This document shows, piece by piece, positions 24,343-32,993 of a DNA stretch of 42,298 bases. Position 1 is the stretch's first letter, and each line of letters begins with the position of its first letter. The notes beneath the pieces were generated by a model. That model saw only the letters and a list, made by a program, of their open reading frames with translations, had not been told where the DNA came from and did no database searches. The position numbers and the translations under genes were made by a program. Origin of the DNA: an uncultured Rhodospirillales bacterium (lineage in GTDB: Bacteria > Pseudomonadota > Alphaproteobacteria > Azospirillales > Azospirillaceae); the NCBI GenBank assembly GCA_903931735.1, contig CAIZDL010000055.1, positions 1-42,298 of the forward strand, read 5' to 3'.

Positions 24343-25650
24343 TCACTTCAACAGCAGGGCCTCAAGCAGGCCCGATGAGCGGAGCAGGGTAAAGGCGGCG
24401 ATCGTGACATCGGCTTTGGCCGAGGCGGCGTCGCTTTGAGCGTTGATGAGTGAGGTTTCGCCCGAAAGAACGTCGATCAGCGAGCGTCGTCCATGGAGTC
24501 GTTCCTCGCCGGCCAGCTTTAAAAACTCCCCTGCGATGTGAACCTGATTATCGAGGTGTCCGGCGTTGTCGCGGGCGGTTTCAAGATTTTCCCAGGCATT
24601 GCGGACTTGCTCTTCCACCAGATCTTGCAGTTCGATAAATTTATTGTCTACCGAGAGGTAGGCTTGCTTTGCCGCCTCAATGGAATCGAGGGTGCCGAGC
24701 CCGGTGTTGAACTGGTAGGTCATCTCGACTTTGAAGATATGCTGGGTGCGGTCCGCAGATACGCCGTCGGGGTTGCGCTCCCATTTCCGTTGGGCGATGG
24801 CGTTGATTTTTGGGTACAGCTCCGAGCCGCGCACCCGGTCGATTTCGGTGCGTGCGGCCTCGCTGGTCAGGCGCAGGGTTTCAAGTTGGCGGTTGCCTTT
24901 GCGCCCCTGTTCGATGGCGTTGTCGAGGGTGGTTGGCAATAAATCGTGGGGGAGGGCGATGTGCTGCCGTGCGTCCTCGGCGGTGGGCTCGCGGCCAAAA
25001 AGAGCGCGGAACCGGTTGTTGGCGGTGATGAGTTGGCCCTTGGCCCGGACCAGCCGCGCCTGCGCGCCTGCGAGCTGGCTTTTAGACTGAAGCACATCGG
25101 AGGTGAAGCCGCCGCCCATGGTGACCTTGCTTTCCTCCATCCCGGTTTGCTTTTCGATGTTGGTTACAGACTGCCGGGCAAAGCCCTCGGTCAGGTGTGC
25201 CCGTTCCAGGTTGACATAGGCGGCCAGCGCTTCCAGCAACAGGTCTTGGGTCACCTGGGCCAACGCCGCCTCGGCCTGCCGGACCCCGACCTCCGCCTTA
25301 TCGATGGTGGTGTTGGTGGTGCCAAAATCCCACAGGGTTTGGCGCAGGCCAAAGGTCAGCTCACGGGTGGGCTTGCGGGTGGATTCGTCGGCGTTGTTTT
25401 TGTAGATGCGCTGATGCCCGGCGGAGCTGGTCAACGTAAGGTCGGGAAACCAGCCCGAGCGCGCTTTGGCGGCGGCGGCCTTTGCCGCATTCAGATCGGC
25501 TTTGGCGGCGGCAACGCGCTTGTGCCCCTCGGCCAGGCGCACCAGCGCTTGGCGGTACTCGTCGGCCATGGCGGGGGCAGCCCCCCCCAGCGCGCCTGAA
25601 AGAAGGACGCCCCAGAAAAGGGAAAATGCGAGAGCGAGGCGCAGGATCAT
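24343..25650 (-). CDS. TolC-family outer membrane channel of type I secretion
   Basis: 435 aa from the ATG at 25650. A signal peptide (MILRLALAFSLFWGVLLSGA...APAMA) is followed by the duplicated TolC coiled-coil hairpin pattern. LTLTSSAGHQRIYKN and LRQTLWDFGTTNTTIDKAE mark the first barrel strands, ALAAYVNLERAHL the helices, and GGGFTSDVLQSKSQLAGAQ and HGRRSLIDVLSGETSLINAQ are the two repeated DV(L/Q)xAxxxLxxA-type segments. It forms the outer-membrane duct for the ABC-HlyD pair upstream. The start lies 4 bp after the HlyD stop, with AAAGG as ribosome site. It is the last gene of the operon. Confidence 0.9.
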   Translation of the reverse strand: MILRLALAFSLFWGVLLSGALGGAAPAMADEYRQALVRLAEGHKRVAAAKADLNAAKAAAAKARSGWFPDLTLTSSAGHQRIYKNNADESTRKPTRELTFGLRQTLWDFGTTNTTIDKAEVGVRQAEAALAQVTQDLLLEALAAYVNLERAHLTEGFARQSVTNIEKQTGMEESKVTMGGGFTSDVLQSKSQLAGAQARLVRAKGQLITANNRFRALFGREPTAEDARQHIALPHDLLPTTLDNAIEQGRKGNRQLETLRLTSEAARTEIDRVRGSELYPKINAIAQRKWERNPDGVSADRTQHIFKVEMTYQFNTGLGTLDSIEAAKQAYLSVDNKFIELQDLVEEQVRNAWENLETARDNAGHLDNQVHIAGEFLKLAGEERLHGRRSLIDVLSGETSLINAQSDAASAKADVTIAAFTLLRSSGLLEALLLK

Positions 25651-25654
25651 TGAG

Positions 25655-26953
25655 CTACCTTTCCTGGAACGCCATGCGAAGAGACCGGAACCATGGGCTG
25701 AGCAGATACTCCGCCACCGAGCGGCTGCCAATACGGATGCTACATACCACTTGCATTCCGGGATAGAGCTGATAATCCCACCCGCCTACTGTAAAGTTGC
25801 TTTGTCGGGTTTCGATCCGTACCCGGTAAAAGGATCGCCCGCCCGGATTAGCGCCGGGGCTGGAAGGGCTGAGCACCGCGTCGGGGCTAACCCGGATGAC
25901 CCGCCCGTCCAAATGGCCAAACACCGTGGCCTCGGGGCTGGCCAGGGTCACCCGCACCGATTGGCCGGGATGGACGTAGCTGATATCCTGAATTGGCAAT
26001 TGCGCGTCGATCACCAACCGGTCTTGGGCGGGCACGATCTCGGCCACGGTTTGCCCCGGTTGAATGACACCGCCCTCGGTTGCCACGGCCAGGGTCTTGA
26101 CGATGCCATCCACCGGCGCGCGCAGCACCGTCCGCTCCTCAATGTTGGTGAATTTGAGGGTGCGCTGGCTGAGTTCGTCCACCTGTTGTTGGGTTTGGGC
26201 CAGCTCTTTGCGCGCTTGCTCCTGTTGAGTTTCGCGCAGCGAGCCCAGCCGTTCCCGCGCTTCGGCGGCGGCGGCCTCCGACCGGGGCAGGGCGTTTTCG
26301 TCGCCCTCGATCAGGGTGCGCAGACTTTGCTGCTGACGGAGTAGCTCCAGGTGCGCCATGCGGCTGGTGAGGTCGCCACGCAGCATGTTGGCGCTGATTT
26401 GTACCTCGCTGGTAATGATCTCCCACGATTTGCGGTTGTTGGCCATGCGCAGGCGGAGTTCGCGGCTGTCGCCTTCCCGCTGGGCGACCAGACTTTGTTG
26501 AATGGCGATATCGTGTTGCGCTCGTTTGCGCCGGGTTTCAAAAATCTCCCGGGTTTGGGCGGCAAGATCGGGGGCGGCGCTTTCCAGCTCGGGCGGAATT
26601 TCCGGCGCTGGCTTGCCCTCGATCTCGGCCGTGAGGCGCAGCGCGTCGAACCGCAACCCAAGCAGCCGCTTGTTGAGTTCGCTGGCGTCGGACTGGGCGC
26701 GCACCGGGTCGAGGCGGATCAGGGGTTGGCCTTTTTTCACCACCGCCCCTTCTTCCACCAAAATTTCCGAGACGATGCCGCCTTCAAGGTGCTGAACCGC
26801 TTTGAGCCGGGTTGCGGGCGTAACCTCGCCCTGGGCGTTGCTCACCACGTCGAGCGGGGCCAGCGCCGCCCAAAGAATCACCACCGCCAGCAGGCCGAGT
26901 CCGGTCAGCAAAAATTGCCGCTTTGCCGTTGTTGCGCCAAAGAGAGCGGTCAT
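25655..26953 (-). CDS. HlyD-family membrane fusion protein of type I secretion
   Basis: 432 aa. A short cytoplasmic N-terminus and one membrane helix (FLLTGLGLLAVVILWAALAPL) lead into the lipoyl half-motif (GEVTPATRLKAVQHLEGGIV; EGAVVKKGQPLIRLD). A long periplasmic coiled coil follows (about 95-290, rich in Glu/Arg/Gln), then the second lipoyl half (RTVLRAPVDGIVKTLAVAT; VIQPGQTVAEIVP) and the beta-barrel end (YPGMQVVCSIRIGSRSVAEYLLSPW), the typical C-terminal HlyD signature. It bridges the ABC exporter to TolC. It overlaps the ABC gene by 4 bp at its start. Confidence 0.93.
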   Translation of the reverse strand: MTALFGATTAKRQFLLTGLGLLAVVILWAALAPLDVVSNAQGEVTPATRLKAVQHLEGGIVSEILVEEGAVVKKGQPLIRLDPVRAQSDASELNKRLLGLRFDALRLTAEIEGKPAPEIPPELESAAPDLAAQTREIFETRRKRAQHDIAIQQSLVAQREGDSRELRLRMANNRKSWEIITSEVQISANMLRGDLTSRMAHLELLRQQQSLRTLIEGDENALPRSEAAAAEARERLGSLRETQQEQARKELAQTQQQVDELSQRTLKFTNIEERTVLRAPVDGIVKTLAVATEGGVIQPGQTVAEIVPAQDRLVIDAQLPIQDISYVHPGQSVRVTLASPEATVFGHLDGRVIRVSPDAVLSPSSPGANPGGRSFYRVRIETRQSNFTVGGWDYQLYPGMQVVCSIRIGSRSVAEYLLSPWFRSLRMAFQER

Positions 26954-28623
26954 GACCCCGCCCCTTCGGTTGCGGCGGGGGCTGAGCGCAGCAGGACCGG
27001 CTCGCCGCCATCAAAGCGCAGCAACAGTTTCGCACCGCCCAGAATCGCCGGATCGTGGCTGATCACCACCAGGGTTTTGCCCCGCCGGGCGAGGTCGATC
27101 AAGAGGGTGTAAACCGCCTGGGCACCTTCGCGGTCGAGCCCCTCCGAGGGCTCATCGAGCAGCACCAGCGGGCCATCGACCAGCATTGCCCGCGCCATGG
27201 CCAGCCGGCGGCGAAGGCCCGGCGCGAGGGTTCTGCCGCCTCCGGTCAATATTTGGTCCAATCCGGCCGGATGGCGGTCGATTAGCTCGCGCAGACCGGT
27301 GAAGGCGAGGCACCGCAGCATGGTCGCTTCATCGGCATCGGGTCGGGCGGCGGCGAGGTTTTCACGCAGGCTGCCTTCCAGAAACACCGGCTCCTGGGGC
27401 AGCCATGAGACCTGAGTACGCCACCAGTCGAGGGAAATTTGGCGTAAATCGACGCCATCTGCGCGAATCTGGCCCCGGGATGGCTCGATCATTCCCGAGA
27501 TCAGGCGCAGCAGGCTGGATTTGCCGGTGCCGTTCCGCCCGGTGATCACAAGCACGCTGCCCGGCTCCAGCGCCAGTTTCAGGTTGGAAAACAGGGGCGT
27601 CACCGCGCCGGGATAGATCAGCCCCACCGTATCCAGCTCCAGCCGGCCCGACCAGGAGGGGAGGGTTTTGCGGCCCTCGGGCTCGCTGGCGGTGGTGGCG
27701 AAGCTGCGCGCGTTGGTGAGGCTTTGGCCGGCAGAGGCGAGGGCCTTGCTCATCTGGACCAGCCGGGTCAGCGGCGCCAGCGCGCGCGCCGCAATCAGGT
27801 TGGCGCCGATCAACGCGCCAACATCGAGTTGCCCTTGCACCACCAGCACCGCGCCGACCGCGATCAGGCACGCGCCCATCAGCGCTTGTATCGCCTGGAT
27901 CATCGAGCCACTGTCGTGCTGGCGAATGGCGATGGCGGCGCGGGTGCTGCGGGCCTCGGTGGTCGTGGCCTGCCAGCGCTTCATCAGCAGTGGCGCGCCG
28001 CGAAAATGCCGGATGGTGTCGGCCCCGGCGATGGTGGCCATAACCAGCGCGCCCACCCGTTCCCCAAGGCTGTTAAGGGCCTGAATCGGCTTGACCAAGT
28101 GTTGTTGGCTGCGCCATGCCATAAACACCGAGACGGCGCAAAATAAAATCGCCACCAGGGCCAGCGGCGCCGAGAGCAGTGCGAGGGCGAGCAGAAAAAG
28201 CGCGGAAAACGGGATATCGGCGAGGGCTGCAAGATTGGTTGCCCCGAGGGCTTGCTCGGCACGCTCAATGCCCCGAATCAGCTCTGTACGTTCGCCCGAG
28301 GGGCGCTGTTCGAGCGCGCCTGCGCTGGCGGTGAGCATCAACCCAAAGACCCCAATCGTCAACCGTTCGTCGGCGTCACCAATAATCTCTTCGGCCAAGC
28401 GCAGGCGCAGGCGGCGAAAAATGTGCTCGGCCCCAATCGCGATGGCCACGCCCACGCTCAGGCTGGCGAGGGTGCCGCTGACGCCATAGCCGACATACCG
28501 GTTGAGCACCTGGATGACATACAGCGACGAAACCAGCCCCAAAAGGTTCACGACCAGTGATGCCAGCAGCAGATACGCGGTCGCGGGCCGGTTTCGGATC
28601 ATCCGCAGGACGAGTTCGGCCAT
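26950..28623 (-). CDS. Type I secretion ABC transporter with atypical signature motif
   Basis: 557 aa: fused membrane domain (six helices, about 15-290) and nucleotide-binding domain, with no C39 peptidase-like N-terminal domain. Walker A is GRNGTGKSS (362-370), Q-loop Q410, Walker B LVLLDEPSEGLD (487-497) and H-loop H523. The ABC signature, normally LSGGQ, reads LAPGL (466-470) and is followed by the normal RRRLAMARAM helix. The change of the Ser and first Gly is unusual for an exporter and may alter ATP hydrolysis. The ATG at 28623 has AGGGAGAG just upstream. It starts 36 bp after the PBP-MscS fusion and overlaps hlyD by 4 bp. No RTX-type substrate is encoded in the window, so the cargo is unknown. 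Confidence 0.88.
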   Translation of the reverse strand: MAELVLRMIRNRPATAYLLLASLVVNLLGLVSSLYVIQVLNRYVGYGVSGTLASLSVGVAIAIGAEHIFRRLRLRLAEEIIGDADERLTIGVFGLMLTASAGALEQRPSGERTELIRGIERAEQALGATNLAALADIPFSALFLLALALLSAPLALVAILFCAVSVFMAWRSQQHLVKPIQALNSLGERVGALVMATIAGADTIRHFRGAPLLMKRWQATTTEARSTRAAIAIRQHDSGSMIQAIQALMGACLIAVGAVLVVQGQLDVGALIGANLIAARALAPLTRLVQMSKALASAGQSLTNARSFATTASEPEGRKTLPSWSGRLELDTVGLIYPGAVTPLFSNLKLALEPGSVLVITGRNGTGKSSLLRLISGMIEPSRGQIRADGVDLRQISLDWWRTQVSWLPQEPVFLEGSLRENLAAARPDADEATMLRCLAFTGLRELIDRHPAGLDQILTGGGRTLAPGLRRRLAMARAMLVDGPLVLLDEPSEGLDREGAQAVYTLLIDLARRGKTLVVISHDPAILGGAKLLLRFDGGEPVLLRSAPAATEGAGS

Positions 28624-28658
28624 GGCTCTCCCTGGTGGTTGTGGGCGGTCGGGGCGGT

Positions 28659-31600
28659 TCAGCTTATGGCGGTTTTGGGAGCGGGGAGAGCGCCTCCCGG
28701 CTGGGTGGGGTCGGGGCGGGTCCACTCGACGCCGTTGACGTGAAACCGCTCCCAGATGCGTGCCATCACTTCGTTGACCACCATGTTTTCGTCGTTGCCC
28801 TTCTGGACGTAGAACTTGACCCGGTAGCGTGCGGCCCAAATCCCGTTTTGGCATTCCACGCCCTTAAACTGGGCGTCGGGACCGAAATAGTTACTGGCGA
28901 GGTTCAAAAATATGTCGAAACCGCTGAGCGCCTCCTTGACCAACTGGCGGATCAGCCGTGGATCATAGCGCGGGTCTACGAAGAGCGGAATGCGGACAAA
29001 GTTGGCGTCAAGGTTGCTATAGTTATGGATTTCCGCTTCCGAGACTTTGGCGTTGGCAAGGCAGACCATTTGGCCTTCAAGGTGACGGATGCGAATGGTA
29101 CGCCACGTGATATCCACCACCTGTCCCATGACGCTGGCGTTGAGCTTGATATAATCGCCAACGTTAAAGGGGCGTTCCAGGTTGAGCACGATGCCAGAAA
29201 AGATGTTGGCAATGTTGGCTTGAACAGCAAGGCCGATGATCATCGCCATCAACCCCGAGGTGGCCAGCAAGCTGGTTACCGTTTTGCCCATCACGAAGGC
29301 GATGACCCCGAAGATGGCGAACAGGTAAATGATCAGCGCCGTGATCGCCCGGATGATGTTGGGAATCTTGCGCCCGGTGCGAATCTCCAGCGGGACCCAC
29401 ACGAACCGTTCCAGCGAAATGACTGCCAGCCGCGCCGGGACCACCCACCACAAGGACGCGCAGGTCATAACGATCATGTCGACGGTCGAGGTGGTGAGGT
29501 TTTGCAGGCCGTAATCGAGGGCCATGTTGCCGGCGGACATGAGCAGCAGCGGCCACGAGACGATGCGCAGCCCCAAGGTCTGCATCCGCCAGAATTGCCC
29601 GCGATCCTTGCGGTCGAGCAGGTTGGCCACCACCGAGCCGACCAGCGAGAAGATCGCGATGATCAGGAACCAGTCGTTGGGAACGAAGTCGCGCGGGTCG
29701 ATTTGGTCGGGCTTCAGCAGGCTGCCCATGTCGAGCAGCGAAAATTCTGGTTGGGGCTTGCCGAAGCCGACAAAGGCCGGGTCGCCCTCGGCCCCCCTGC
29801 GGGCGATATCCTGGGAAATCCACGCCCGGTCGAGCACCCAGCCGGCAACCCCGGCCAACACGCGGGAGCGCAACAAGGCGTCCATCAGCGGGTCGGTGGT
29901 TTCGGGGGCGGGGGAAAGCTGGGCCGCCATGCGCTGGAAAAACGAAGCGTCGCTGGCACCCGAGGCAAGATCGAGCACCAGATTGGATTTCAACAGTTGC
30001 TCGGCCAAAGTCGAGCTGCCGTTCATATCCATGCCGAGTATGTCGCTGACATACATGAGGTTGTTGCGGGCAAGCGTACGGTGATGGAACGAGACGCCGA
30101 TAATTTGCGTGCCGTACGCGCGGTCGACCGAGGAATAGTTGAGGAAAAATTTGCCCTTTGCCCGATAGGACCGGTACAGCATATCGCCGACTTTGGCTTC
30201 GCGTTCGGGCTTTTCCAGGTGAATCGGTTCGGCGGCGTTGGTAAAAACCAAGTCTTGGGGCTCGATGGAGCCGCGCCAACGGAACCAGATTTCAAAGCTC
30301 AAGGATACGGTATTATTTGAGAGATCAAGTCCGGAAATCTTCTCAAGCTTCAAGCCCGCGTACACCACATTGGTCTTATACATGAAGCGATCGTTGACAT
30401 AGAGCGCGCGCCCGGCGACCAATTCATCGAGGTAGTTTCCAATGTTTTCTTCGCGGATTGGCGAGAGCTGGGTCATCGCCGCTACCAAGTCGATGCCGTC
30501 GTACACCCCGATCATGGTTTGGGGCGACGACACGCCCTTGGCGTTGAAAGCGATCGGGCCGAACAGGCTGTCGATACGGACATGGCTGCCGTCGAGGGCG
30601 GCAAGGCGGCTGCGCTCGCGCTCGTGAAGCTGTTCGGGAGGCAACCGCGCTTGCTCGCCACTGGGGCGGCCGTGGGCGTAAATCAGCAATCGGGTGGCGT
30701 CGAAAGCGCTGGCGGCCAACCAGTCGGGCGGTGCGCGGTGGGCTTTGACATAACCGTTTTTGAAGCCCTGTGCCAACTCCCCCGCCGTATCGAACAGCAG
30801 CGGCGTTGTGGTCAGCAGGCCATTGAGAGCGGAGGCTAGTGAGGCGCGTTTGCGCGGGTCGGTGATCTGGGCTTCGCTTGCGGCCCACTCGGCTTTAAGA
30901 GCGGCGATAAAGGTGTTGGTGGCCAGAACCCGAGGCCCAAGCACCCGGTTATCGAGTCCGGTGCGGCGCAGCGCGGTCAGCACTTTGGCGCTGGCGGGCG
31001 CATCGCCCAGCACCAAAAAGGCGCCGATCAGCTTTTTGTCTTTGATATCGCTGGCGATGGCTTGGGCGCGGGCGGCAAAATCGGGCGAAGCTGCGTCATA
31101 ATCCCAGCGGTAGAGCACCTTGGTGCCAAAGCGCTGCATCACCTCGTCGAAAGCTTGGCTGAGTTGCTCATTTTGGGCGCCAGCCTGATAGATGATTGAA
31201 ACTGTCTTTTCACCGACGACGTTGCGCAGATAATTTGCCAGAAACCTTATCTCGTAAAGCTGGCTGAACGAATTGCGAAACACCCAAGGGTTGTCGGTGG
31301 TGTCGCCATCAAACTCGGCGGCGGGGGAGATAACCGGCACGCCCCGCGTGCGGTAGACTTCGGCAGCACTGGTCAGCGTTGCCGTTGAGGCGTGCCCGAC
31401 CACGCCGATCACGCCAGCGGCCACGGCCGCTTCGGCTGCCTGTTTTGCCTTATCCGGGTCGTCGCCGTCGTCGAAGGTCAACAGCTTGAGCGGCCGGTGG
31501 TGGAGCCCGCCACCGGCGTTGACCTGATTGACGAAGAGAGCGGCGCCGCGCCGAATCTCCTCCCCCAATGCTTGGGCCGGGCCGCTGAGCGGTGCCACCA

Positions 31601-31766
31601 CCGCGAGCCGCACTTCTTCAGCCCCGGGGCGGACCACCACAAGTTGGATAATGAGGGAGATGGCGCTGGCGACGCAGACGGCGATACCGAGGATCACCAA
31701 AAAAAGTTTGCGTTTCGACCAGTGTCGCCAGGGCGGCGAGGACTCATTTGGTGTTGAAATGGTCAT
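28659..31766 (-). CDS. Periplasmic-binding-protein / channel-LBD-like / MscS fusion
   Basis: 1035 aa. A membrane helix (about 19-44) anchors a type I periplasmic binding domain of the branched-chain amino-acid receptor class (52-440: LAVVAPLSGPAQALGEEIRRGAALF, VIGVVGHASTATL, ISPAAEFDG, FRNSFSQLYE). Residues about 455-575 are beta-rich: TNVVYAGLKLEKISGLDLS, FEIWFRWRG, then GKFFLNYSS and VSFHHRTLARNNLMYVSD. This order resembles the extracellular domain of pentameric ligand-gated channels, which is a tentative match. After a linker come four membrane helices (about 697-826) and an MscS core: pore helix TSLLATSGLMAMIIGLAVQA, SGIVLNLERPFNVGDYIKL, then the cytoplasmic beta and vestibule domains to 1011. 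The layout suggests a ligand-gated MscS channel. It is first in the operon with the type I secretion trio. The ATG at 31766 has no strong ribosome site. Confidence 0.85.
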   Translation of the reverse strand: MTISTPNESSPPWRHWSKRKLFLVILGIAVCVASAISLIIQLVVVRPGAEEVRLAVVAPLSGPAQALGEEIRRGAALFVNQVNAGGGLHHRPLKLLTFDDGDDPDKAKQAAEAAVAAGVIGVVGHASTATLTSAAEVYRTRGVPVISPAAEFDGDTTDNPWVFRNSFSQLYEIRFLANYLRNVVGEKTVSIIYQAGAQNEQLSQAFDEVMQRFGTKVLYRWDYDAASPDFAARAQAIASDIKDKKLIGAFLVLGDAPASAKVLTALRRTGLDNRVLGPRVLATNTFIAALKAEWAASEAQITDPRKRASLASALNGLLTTTPLLFDTAGELAQGFKNGYVKAHRAPPDWLAASAFDATRLLIYAHGRPSGEQARLPPEQLHERERSRLAALDGSHVRIDSLFGPIAFNAKGVSSPQTMIGVYDGIDLVAAMTQLSPIREENIGNYLDELVAGRALYVNDRFMYKTNVVYAGLKLEKISGLDLSNNTVSLSFEIWFRWRGSIEPQDLVFTNAAEPIHLEKPEREAKVGDMLYRSYRAKGKFFLNYSSVDRAYGTQIIGVSFHHRTLARNNLMYVSDILGMDMNGSSTLAEQLLKSNLVLDLASGASDASFFQRMAAQLSPAPETTDPLMDALLRSRVLAGVAGWVLDRAWISQDIARRGAEGDPAFVGFGKPQPEFSLLDMGSLLKPDQIDPRDFVPNDWFLIIAIFSLVGSVVANLLDRKDRGQFWRMQTLGLRIVSWPLLLMSAGNMALDYGLQNLTTSTVDMIVMTCASLWWVVPARLAVISLERFVWVPLEIRTGRKIPNIIRAITALIIYLFAIFGVIAFVMGKTVTSLLATSGLMAMIIGLAVQANIANIFSGIVLNLERPFNVGDYIKLNASVMGQVVDITWRTIRIRHLEGQMVCLANAKVSEAEIHNYSNLDANFVRIPLFVDPRYDPRLIRQLVKEALSGFDIFLNLASNYFGPDAQFKGVECQNGIWAARYRVKFYVQKGNDENMVVNEVMARIWERFHVNGVEWTRPDPTQPGGALPAPKTAIS

Positions 31767-31925
31767 GAGTTAGGTGTCCAGCGTTTTCACCTGTAACATA
31801 TCACATGCTGGTTGTGGTTTTGATGACAAATCGGGGGTGATGCCCGGCGCGGATGAGGATACACTCGGCGCGTTGCGAGCCGGCCATGGGGCCGGGCGAG
31901 CGGACAGACGGGCGAGGGCTGGGGC

Positions 31926-32990
31926 ATGGGGCGGGATATCAACCATTCAGGTGATGCTGCGGACGACGATTTGGGCAACTGGTCCCTGAACGGCAAGTCG
32001 ATCCTGATCACCGGGGGCACCGGCTCATTCGGCAAAGCGATGGTGGCCACCATCTGTAAACGTTGGAAGCCCCGGCGTCTGGTTATCTTCTCGCGCGACG
32101 AGATGAAACAATACGAGATGGAGCAACGCTACCCGGTCAAGACTTACCCGTTCTTGCGCTACTTCATCGGCGATGTACGTAGCCTGGAACGGCTGGAAAT
32201 GGCGATGCAGGATATCGACTATGTGGTTCACGCGGCGGCGCTCAAGCATGTGCCGATTGCCGAGTACAACCCGTTTGAATGTATCCAGACCAACATCATC
32301 GGTGCGCAGAATGTGGTTCAGGCGGCGCTCCACGCCAAGGTCAAGCGGGTGGTGGCGCTGTCAACAGACAAGGCGGTGAGCCCGATCAATCTTTATGGCG
32401 CCAGCAAACTGGCCGCCGAAAAGGTGTTTGTGGCCGCCAACAACTTAGCCGGAAAGTTGCCGACCCGGTTTTCGATCGTTCGTTACGGCAATGTGCTGGG
32501 CTCGCGCGGCTCGGTGCTGCCGTTCTTCCGCCGCCTGATTGCCGAGGGCGCAGATCATCTGCCGGTCACCGATCCGCGCATGACCCGGTTCTGGATAACC
32601 TTGCCTCAGGGCGTCGCGTTTGTGCTCCAGGCGATGGCTCACATGACGGGTGGCGAAATTTATATTCCGCGCATCCCGAGTATGCGTATTCCCGACCTCG
32701 CCCAGGCGATGGCCCCCCAGTTGCCAATCAAGGTGGTTGGCATCCGGCCCGGTGAAAAGCTGCACGAGGTGTTGATCACCGAAAGCGAGGCGCCGCATAC
32801 TTTTCGAGTCGAGAGCACCGGAGACTATGTGATCATGCCGTCGTTTCAGGGCTGGACGCCGGGCAAACCCGAGGTGGAAAGTGGCCGGCTGGTGCCGGTG
32901 GCCGAGGGTTTTTGTTATGCCTCCGACCAAAACGATCAATGGCTCGATGAACCCGGCCTGCAACGTTTCCTCGCCGATGAGGCGGACTGA
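31926..32990 (+). CDS. pseB: UDP-GlcNAc 4,6-dehydratase (inverting), PseB
   Basis: 354 aa, an extended SDR. NAD-binding TGGTGSFGKAM (29-39); DVRSLERL; HAAALKHVPIAEYNPFE, with the conserved Lys/His set of the FlaA1/PseB group; STDKAVSPINLYGASKLAAEK, with catalytic Tyr157 and Lys161. It makes the 4-keto-6-deoxy-L-altro intermediate, the first step to pseudaminic acid, which commonly decorates flagellin or capsule. The N-terminus carries about 20 extra residues (MGRDINHSGDAADDDL) before the usual LNGKSILITGG start; a shorter start is possible. The ATG at 31926 is divergent from the PBP-MscS fusion, with 159 bp between. pseC follows 3 bp after the stop. Confidence 0.93.
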   Translation: MGRDINHSGDAADDDLGNWSLNGKSILITGGTGSFGKAMVATICKRWKPRRLVIFSRDEMKQYEMEQRYPVKTYPFLRYFIGDVRSLERLEMAMQDIDYVVHAAALKHVPIAEYNPFECIQTNIIGAQNVVQAALHAKVKRVVALSTDKAVSPINLYGASKLAAEKVFVAANNLAGKLPTRFSIVRYGNVLGSRGSVLPFFRRLIAEGADHLPVTDPRMTRFWITLPQGVAFVLQAMAHMTGGEIYIPRIPSMRIPDLAQAMAPQLPIKVVGIRPGEKLHEVLITESEAPHTFRVESTGDYVIMPSFQGWTPGKPEVESGRLVPVAEGFCYASDQNDQWLDEPGLQRFLADEAD

Positions 32991-32993
32991 GCC

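Noticed and set aside
24305-24360. CCTCACTTCA direct repeat downstream of the tolC-like gene
   Set aside because: Only two short copies of low complexity; likely chance.
28624-28854. N-terminal extension of the ABC exporter (possible C39-like domain)
   Set aside because: The extra 77 residues are Arg/Pro/Gln-rich, overlap the 3' end of the upstream gene and show no C39 or CLD motif; the ATG at 28623 has a ribosome site.
29524-30320. Long plus-strand open frames across the fusion, exporter and mfd genes
   Set aside because: They are antisense shadows in high-GC DNA with Gln/His/Arg-rich, low-complexity products and no motif, whereas the minus-strand frames encode clear families.
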